Shown here: one piece after another, positions 34,841 through 40,193 of the stretch
Numbering within the stretch: position 1 is the stretch's first letter
Layout: every line of letters starts with the position of its first letter
Origin: Physcia stellaris
Lineage: Eukaryota > Ascomycota > Lecanoromycetes > Caliciales > Physciaceae
Assembly: GCA_018902385.1 (NCBI GenBank)
Contig: JABSSW010000092.1
Span: 1-40,193, forward strand
Direction of reading: 5' to 3'
DNA length: 40,193 nt
Program-made: the position numbers and the translations under genes
The notes under the pieces: generated by a model
Seen by the model: only the letters and a program-made list of their open reading frames with translations
Database searches by the model: none
What the model was told of the DNA's origin: nothing

Positions 34841-36005
34841 TAAACGGAAATTCGATTACGAAACGTATTCGTTCGAATTCAAACGACGACGACGACAACG
34901 TTACAACAACAAACAAAAAATTAAAAACGTCAAATGAAATATCTTTCAATACGTCGTTATTAACACGAGATGTTAACGAAAACGTTCTTGATTTAAATTT
35001 ATCGTTACAACGATTTTTCAAAAATTCAAAAGCAACGTTTAAATCAAACGCACAATTCGAATCAATAAAAGCAATCGAAAATAACGTTTCGAATGTGTTT
35101 TTTCGAGCAGGAATCGAAACAGGAAAAAGTTTGTTATTTATGTTGTCGTCATTTATTTCGAAAGAAACAATTAACTTTGTAACGTTGTCACTTGTATCGT
35201 TAAAATTCGACATGAATCAACGATTGAAAACGCTCAATATTCACGCAGAATTATTCGAAAACAACGCACAACATTCGTCAAATTTGCAATTAATATTTTA
35301 CGAAAGTTTACTCGAAAATTCAACGTTTTACGATTATTTATCGTTACAAATTCGACAAAATAAACATATTCGACTTTTTTTCGACGAAGCACATTTGATT
35401 GTTTTGCATAAACAATTTCGATATATCATGAAACATCTGTCACAAATCAATTTGTATAAAATTCAATTGATATTTTTGTCAGCAAGTTTTACAACAGAAA
35501 TTTTACAAGAAATAATGACGCAATTTTCGATTCAAAAATATGAAATATTTCACACAACAACGACACGAAATAACATCAAATATATCGTTCGAGAACACAA
35601 ACAAAATATCGATATATTTGAAGATTTGAAAAATTGTATTGACAAGAACTTTATCATACGTTAAAAAACGACGAAAAATATTGATTTATACAAAAAAAAC
35701 AACAATGTGAAGATTTCGCACGTAAATACAAAACATTGTATTATCACGCGAAAATGACACAAGACGACAAAGAATCGACGCAAAAATCGTTTTTTCAAGA
35801 CAATAATCAACGTATTTTAATTGCTACTTCAGCATTTAACGAAGGAATCGATAATTCGTCAATAAAATACGTTTTACACGTTTCAAAACACGAATCAATG
35901 ATTACTGTCGATCAACAAATCGGACGAGCCGGTCGTAATAACGAGAATCTGCAACATCGATTTTTTCGTTTCTTACAATTTTCTATCACGAAAAATAGAA
36001 AATAA
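34813..36005 (+). other. RecQ-type SF2 helicase core of the relic
   Basis: Motif I reads AGIETGKSLLFML (35107-35145; GxGTGKS expected, with Thr to Ile and Gly to Glu changes of the CpY type). Motif II is DEAH (35383-35394) and motif III is LSASFTTEI, where LTAT.PPE is expected. After a frame change at a run of eight A (35692-35699) come ILIATSAFNEGID and motif VI QQIGRAGR (35913-35936), which is fully preserved, including a CC dinucleotide. RecQ helicases unwind DNA 3' to 5' using ATP. The C-terminal RecQ-like piece with Cys (TEECSHNQNLCYLCETRY) is readable near 36130-36190 in another frame. Confidence 0.85.
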
Positions 36006-36437
36006 AATCGATCGAAAAATAACGAAAGAAAACGACGTTTTTCGAATCGATCAAAATATGTTACATGCATATTTATTAGAAAAAAATGTTTACGACGTGT
36101 TCTCGACAATTATTTCGACAATAAAAAAACTGAAGAGTGTTCACACAATCAAAATCTATGTTATTTATGTGAAACACGATACAACGAATTACAACAACAA
36201 AAAACAAACGAAATTTCGAAAATTTCGTCGAATTTTCACGAAGAATCGAATTTTTTACGATATTACGAAAAATTTTCGAATTTTTGTTTCAATTGTTTTC
36301 GACATCAAAAATTCGACGATATGCATTTACACGAAACGTCATATTGTAAACATGAAAAACTTCACGATTTTCAAGTTTTAGCAAAGAATATCAAAGACGA
36401 TATAAAAAAAAACAAATTAATAGCTGAAGAATTTTCT

Positions 36438-36497
36438 TGTTATTACTGTTTATTGTCGCAAAAATTGTGTAACAATACACGAAAAAATAACAAATGT
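36438..36497 (+). other. Cys-rich module (C-x2-C-x6-C-x8-C)
   Basis: The frame 36321-36914 contains CYYCLLSQKLC and then KCQYL, with Cys codons at 36438, 36447, 36468 and 36495. The pattern matches the 'CYYC.LPQ..C...CQY' module found downstream of the helicase in fungal TLH-like proteins and probably binds zinc. The Pro is Ser here. Confidence 0.6.
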
Positions 36498-36829
36498 CAA
36501 TATTTAACGACGTCTTTGTACGTTTTGTTAACTATTGCGTTTTGTCATAACGAAAAATTCTTGATGAATTCGCATTTAACGAATTTTTCGAAATCGAATT
36601 CGAATTCGACTTCTTTAACGTTTTCGAAATTTCTTTGTCAAAAATCTTCAATATTCGATACAGATTGCATACACGCTATGCATATTATTTACGAACTTAT
36701 TCAAAACTTCGACAGATTGATTTCAGAATTAATGAAAATTCACAATTCTTACAAAGAACGACGAAAACAATTGAAAAATTCAAACAACGAATCAAAACAA
36801 CAATCGAACGTTCAATTGACGATAATTCA

Positions 36830-36975
36830 AATAACAAATCGATTAACGATTCAAACGACGAATCAAATGACGATTCAAACGACGAATCAAATAACGATTC
36901 AAACGACGAATTAAATAACGATTCAAACGACGAATCAAACGACGAATCAAACAACGAATTAATCGACGAATCGAA
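36830..36975 (+). repeat. 24-bp repeat encoding NDESNDDS
   Basis: AACGATTCAAACGACGAATC recurs about six times. In the plus frame 36635-37363 it encodes an Asn/Asp/Ser/Glu-rich acidic tract (SNDESNDDSNDESN). A related acidic tract (ENSNDDENSNDDEISNDE) lies at 37800-37910. Confidence 0.85.
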
Positions 36976-37968
36976 CGATTTATCGCGTCAAAAATCAAAC
37001 GATTCTTTGCATTTACAATTCGAATCAACGTTAAATATAAGTCAACGTGACAATAATCAAATTTCGTCGAATATTATACAGAAATCGAGTCACGATTCGA
37101 TTTCGAATTCAAGTATCGATTCAAAATTTGAAACAACATCTTTTCACAAACAAGACAAAATTGTGAAAGAAAAATACAAAGAATATGTCAAACAAGCACG
37201 CAAAAACGTCAAAAACAAAACAATGATTCAAAACATGATAATGTCAATTGAAAATTTCGTAAACAGTTCAGAATTTTACGATTTAATCGACGAAAAACGT
37301 ACGATTATTATCACGATAAAAAATCGACTCAAAACGTTACGAAAAAACAATCGAAATTTATAATCGATGACAACAATTTATACGATATATCATCGTCTTC
37401 AGACGACGAAATTGTCGACGAAATTGTTCGAAAAAAAAACATTGAACATGTACGATTCGTTTGTTCAAAACGAATACAACAAATATGTTCGAAAATGTCG
37501 AAAACAAAAACAGCAACAATGAATTTCATTTTATCAATTGACGATTTCGTTCAAAACGACGAATTTCATAACAATATTAACGACGAAAAATCGAAACGTT
37601 GTCGCGAAATATATTCAACACAAAATATTCGACAACAAAAACGTAATTTACGAAATCAACAACAAACGAAAAAATATTTCAAGAACATCAAAACAAAAAT
37701 ACACGCGAAATTGATATGACAAACGTTGAAAAAAATGAAATATTCAACAACGAATTTATACAATTGTCAAACAGTGCGAATTCAATTGACAAATCAAACG
37801 AAAATTCAAAACGAAAATTCAAACGACGACGAAAATTCAAACGACGACGAAATTTCGAACGACGAAAATTCTGACGACGACGAAAATTCTGAAAATGAAA
37901 TTAAATAACGTCGAAAAATCGATTGTTAAAATCAAACGATATCGATGTTGAATTTTCTGATAATTTGA

Positions 37969-38634
37969 CGACGAACGAAAATTGATAAATTTCAACAATT
38001 ATATCAATCTCGAAATCGTTTCGAACTTCTTGAAAACAACGATACAAACGACGACGAATTCGATATAGACGACGATTTATTACAACACATGAAAAATCAA
38101 ATCGAAAACGAAATAATCAACGAACAATTTTCGAAAATTATCAAAAAAATTCAACGATTGATCACACGTTGTATATTTTGTAAAATATACAAATCGTCAA
38201 ATTATTTTCACATTCGTCGTCAAAATGCAAGAAATTTAAAAAATTAGAATTTCAAATTGCGTACGGATTGTTAAAACAATCAGTCGACTTTTAACGATTC
38301 AAAATATTCGAATCGAAAATTCGAAACGATTTGTTCTGAATGTCTTATGCCGTTCAAAATTTGTTCTATTTTTCGTCGAAAATCGAAATATTCAAAAATG
38401 AAACGTTGTGTTTTATGTCACATATTTGCATATTTACACGTTATTCACGCGTACAAAAACGATTTTGAAAGAAGAAAACGTTAAAAATTTGACGTTGACA
38501 ATAACGAATCAACGTGTTTTGCAAATCATTTATCAGACAAAATTTTATTTCGAAAATTAGAAGCGGAAGTCAAGCGTTTAAATACATTGTCAATTTTTAA
38601 TTTTTTGTATTTACAATTTATATCAACGAAATAG
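37969..38634 (+). other. C-terminal Cys-rich region of the relic
   Basis: A frame without early ATG (37969-38247) encodes an acidic helical stretch and CIFCKIYKSSNYFHIRR (Cys codons 38170 and 38179). A one-base frame change continues it as SKCKKFKKLEFQIAYGLLKQ. Next come ICSECLMPFKIC (Cys at 38332, 38341, 38362) and RCVLCH (Cys at 38407, 38416) followed by His-rich HVIHAY, then a last open stretch to TAG 38632. The Cys/His spacing suggests two zinc-binding modules like those at the end of TLH-type proteins. Confidence 0.55.
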
Positions 38635-39042
38635 CTTTACGAATAAATTTTTAAAAGTATCAGTTTTCAAGCTAAAATTCTGCAAAAAATACATGACAAT
38701 CACAAATCAATGAAGAATTTTTAAAAAGAAACAAAAATTAATTGTGTCAAGAATTGACGAAATATGTTGAATATTTCGCGTAAACTATTTACGAGGAGAC
38801 TATCTAGTAATTACGTTAAGAACTTGCAATTTCTCACGACATTTCTATAGAAATTAGTCCAAAATCACGCCGAAATGACACATTGATTTATTTCTGAATT
38901 GCTCGAGACAATGTTGCATTTTAGTGAAGATTTTCTAATAACGTTAATAATAAAATAAAGATTAATACAAGAATCCAATTTACTTCTGTCTTCACTGCTT
39001 GACTCTTGACTATTCTAGCCGACAGTCTAGTCCCAGAATGAC
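38635..39042. other. Transition to normal-composition DNA, no gene
   Basis: CT, CC and AG become common from about 38.65 kb; in 39001-39060 I count 14 C, of which 9 are followed by T or C. The stretch is downstream of both the helicase relic and the minus-strand gene, so it is the shared 3' side of two convergent genes. No terminator or RNA gene is recognised. Confidence 0.45.
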
Positions 39043-39527
39043 TCAGTAAGAGTCGATTTTGAGCGATTTTTTTGAGCCTTTAGATCGCTAAACAAAATTA
39101 GTAAATAATACTAACAAAAAATTACAAAAAACAAAAAGAATTACTTACGTTCCGAGAACGACGTTCGTTCGACTCGTAATTTTCAGCATTTGTAGCTGTA
39201 TTACTGTCAATATTGACAGAATTTTGACCGAACTATAGCAATTATTTAATGATTTATTATTGAAAAAAAACAAAAAAAGTACTTACAGTTGTATTGGCGT
39301 GAATGACTTGTCGATTGTCGTTCTGAGTTGACGTGATACGTCAAATTGTTGTCAAATGACGTGTTGTTATACAACATTGCGTCATCGACGTAATTGACAG
39401 ATCATGATATATTAATCAATAATTAACAAATTAGAAATAAGAAAAACTTACTGTCGGCATCACTTCTCAACGCGTTTTCCAATTTATTTGCACTCGTTTC
39501 TGACAAAAACGAACTTCTCTCCGGCAT
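39043..39527 (-). CDS. Small four-exon gene, 74 aa predicted protein
   Basis: Minus strand, exons 39527-39452, 39306-39287, 39232-39149 and 39087-39043; coding length 225 bases ending in TGA. All three introns start GTAAGT. Intron 2 (54 bases) ends CTATAG; intron 3 (61 bases) has the branch-site string ACTAAT and ends TTTAG. Both are typical fungal introns. Intron 1 is less certain: the better-looking CAG acceptor at 39324-39323 breaks the frame, whereas AAG at 39308-39307 keeps it open. The protein starts MPERSSFLSETSANKLENAL and is polar and Asn/Ser-rich, with a basic end (SKGSKKSLK). No signal peptide, membrane segment or known domain is seen. Base context is normal, so the gene escaped the mutation process. 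It could also be a spliced non-coding transcript. Confidence 0.5.
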
Positions 39528-39553
39528 TTATCGGCAAAATATTGAGCATTTTC

Positions 39554-39628
39554 TCAGAAATTTTGAGAAGTAATTTCGGAATCTGCAGACGCATGAAATC
39601 GAAAATAGTTTTCGAACGCAGATAGCAT
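39554..39628 (-). promoter_or_regulatory. Possible upstream ORF (24 aa)
   Basis: An ATG at 39628 opens MLSAFENYFRFHASADSEIT and four more codons to a TGA at 39554, 27 bases before the predicted start of the small spliced gene. If the transcript begins upstream it could act as a uORF. No evidence for translation is visible. Confidence 0.25.
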
Positions 39629-39629
39629 T

Positions 39630-39985
39630 TTCTGTATGTGTATGTGTGTTTTATTGATTATCTAGCTAGCTAACAGAAGAGTTTTGTCATGAATAAAGAC
39701 GAAAAGAACGAGAAATTTCATGAATTATATAAACAAACTGCTCGGAAATAATTGAAAGTTTATTTGAATATTTTCAATATAATTCGTATTAATTTATTGA
39801 TATTCTAGTAAAATTGCGTTAGTTTATTGATTTTCAATGAATATTGCATTAGGATTATTGATTATGCATGCACGTATATGTACATATATATTGATTGATT
39901 ATGTGCAATTAACAAAAACTCAAAATCGAGTCATTCGAAGACGAAAACTCTGACAATCGAGCGTGAAAAATTTCCTAAAATGATT
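39630..39985. other. Upstream region of the small gene
   Basis: Normal-context AT-rich DNA with GCATGCACG and TATATGTACATATATATTGA near 39870-39890. These could be part of a promoter for the minus-strand gene. Nothing else is recognised. Confidence 0.3.
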
Positions 39986-39988
39986 TCA

Positions 39989-40193
39989 TGAAATGAATGC
40001 AAAATATCTGAGATAGTGATTGAATAGGAAACAGATTGCAATGTTCTCGAACGAGATCTCGAACGATATCAACAAGCCCAGAATCGAGATTATTTCGAGA
40101 ATGACCTGCAATCACGAACGTGAAGATCAAGAATGATCTCAGAAATGAATGCAGGATATCTGAGATAGTGACTGAATAGAAAGCAGATTGCAA
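39989..40193 (+). repeat. 151-bp direct repeat running off the window
   Basis: GAATGCAAAATATCTGAGAT at about 39995 recurs as GAATGCAGGATATCTGAGAT at about 40146, each followed by AGTGA(T/C)TGAATAG and ACAGATTGCAA or GCAGATTGCAA. The window ends inside the second copy, so more units may follow. AA against GG and ATT against ACT are the CpY-type differences. A 72-codon minus frame across it is probably only a reflection of the repeat. Confidence 0.8.

Larger units (their letters stand above)
32322..38634 (+). pseudogene. TLH-like DUF3505-RecQ helicase gene, frameshifted relic
   Basis: An ATG at 32322 opens MSFYDINNSNVIDNV and the family can be followed through successive frames to a TAG at 38632-38634, about 2,100 codons. 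Order: DUF3505/OrsD-like N-terminus with a C2H2 finger (32637-32702), an alpha-helical region (33060-34140), a tyrosine-recombinase-like segment (34196-34840), a RecQ helicase core (about 35040-36200), a Cys module ending in CQY (36438-36497), acidic repeats (36830-36975, 37800-37910), and Cys-rich C-terminal modules (38170-38420). Telomere-linked helicases of fungi share the DUF3505-plus-RecQ plan and are often subtelomeric; their role is unproven but linked to telomere maintenance or recombination. At least ten frame changes interrupt the gene, several at homopolymers. Gly, Pro and Trp are depleted in the way CpY mutation predicts. Non-functional as written, unless the frameshifts are assembly errors. 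Confidence 0.8.

Noticed and set aside
1-40193. Mitochondrial or apicoplast origin, or an AT-rich protist genome
   Set aside because: CG dinucleotides are abundant, spliceosomal introns and a fungal TLH-type helicase are present, and no organelle gene, tRNA or rRNA is recognisable.
39975-40193. 72-codon minus-strand ORF at the window edge
   Set aside because: It spans a 151-bp direct repeat whose length is not a multiple of three and shows no domain; a partial gene cannot be excluded but is not supported.
1-40193. tRNA or rRNA genes
   Set aside because: I looked for cloverleaf-like GC-rich blocks with a TTCGA arm; TTCGA is everywhere because of composition and no block has the other arms.

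Overview
The window looks like nuclear DNA of a filamentous fungus, probably an ascomycete. The grounds are a large, broken RecQ-type helicase gene of the telomere-linked helicase (TLH) kind with a DUF3505/OrsD-like C2H2 finger, a degenerate BTB/POZ gene, short spliceosomal introns (GTAAGT donors, ACTAAT branch site, TTTAG/CTATAG acceptors) in the gene at the right edge, and a short TTAGGG tract. I cannot name the species. Most of the window is very AT-rich, repeat-packed and poor in intact genes, as in mutated fungal heterochromatin (subtelomere, centromere flank or AT-isochore).

The strongest property is the base context. In most of the window C is almost always followed by A or G; CT, CC, AG and GG are scarce. 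This fits a RIP-like (repeat-induced point mutation) C-to-T process aimed at CpT/CpC, with CpA and CpG spared, unlike the usual CpA target. Internal repeat pairs, one copy mutated and one not, show the substitutions directly. Because CAA, CAG and CGA codons are spared and only TGG becomes a stop, dead genes keep long open frames that lack Trp and Pro and are rich in Asn, Lys, Ser, Ile and Phe.

Layout. 1-4.85 kb: degenerate ORFs with no secure identity and perfect palindromes of the form TGTTGTCTATAGACAACA. 4.85-9.4 kb: a 23-bp array beside a TATA promoter and a short ORF, three copies of that promoter-ORF unit, a BTB relic, and an inverted repeat with one mutated and one preserved arm. 10.1-11.2 kb: a lightly mutated minus-strand gene broken by a 16-bp tandem duplication and one TGA, preceded by a TATA box and palindromes. 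11.2-16.2 kb: extremely AT-rich DNA. 16.2-16.65 kb: an unmutated island with CTCATAAACGAG motifs and TTAGGGTTAGGG. 16.8-20.03 kb: a satellite of about 20 units of about 160 bp. 20.03-25.96 kb: two diverged 1.1-1.5 kb direct repeats bracketing a 92-bp satellite. 26-32.3 kb: A-rich, strand-skewed DNA, then an array of ATTCATGCACGAAT palindromes and CA-rich and T-rich microsatellites.

32.3-38.63 kb: the TLH-like relic, in order C2H2 finger, tyrosine-recombinase-like segment, RecQ helicase, Cys-rich modules and acidic Asn/Asp/Ser repeats, with many frameshifts. Heavy mutation ends close to its stop codon. 38.65-40.19 kb: normal-composition DNA with a small four-exon minus-strand gene and a 151-bp direct repeat running off the edge. 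Apart from that small gene and a few short ORFs nothing looks intact. The most notable possibilities are the unusual mutation context and the recombinase-plus-helicase architecture.
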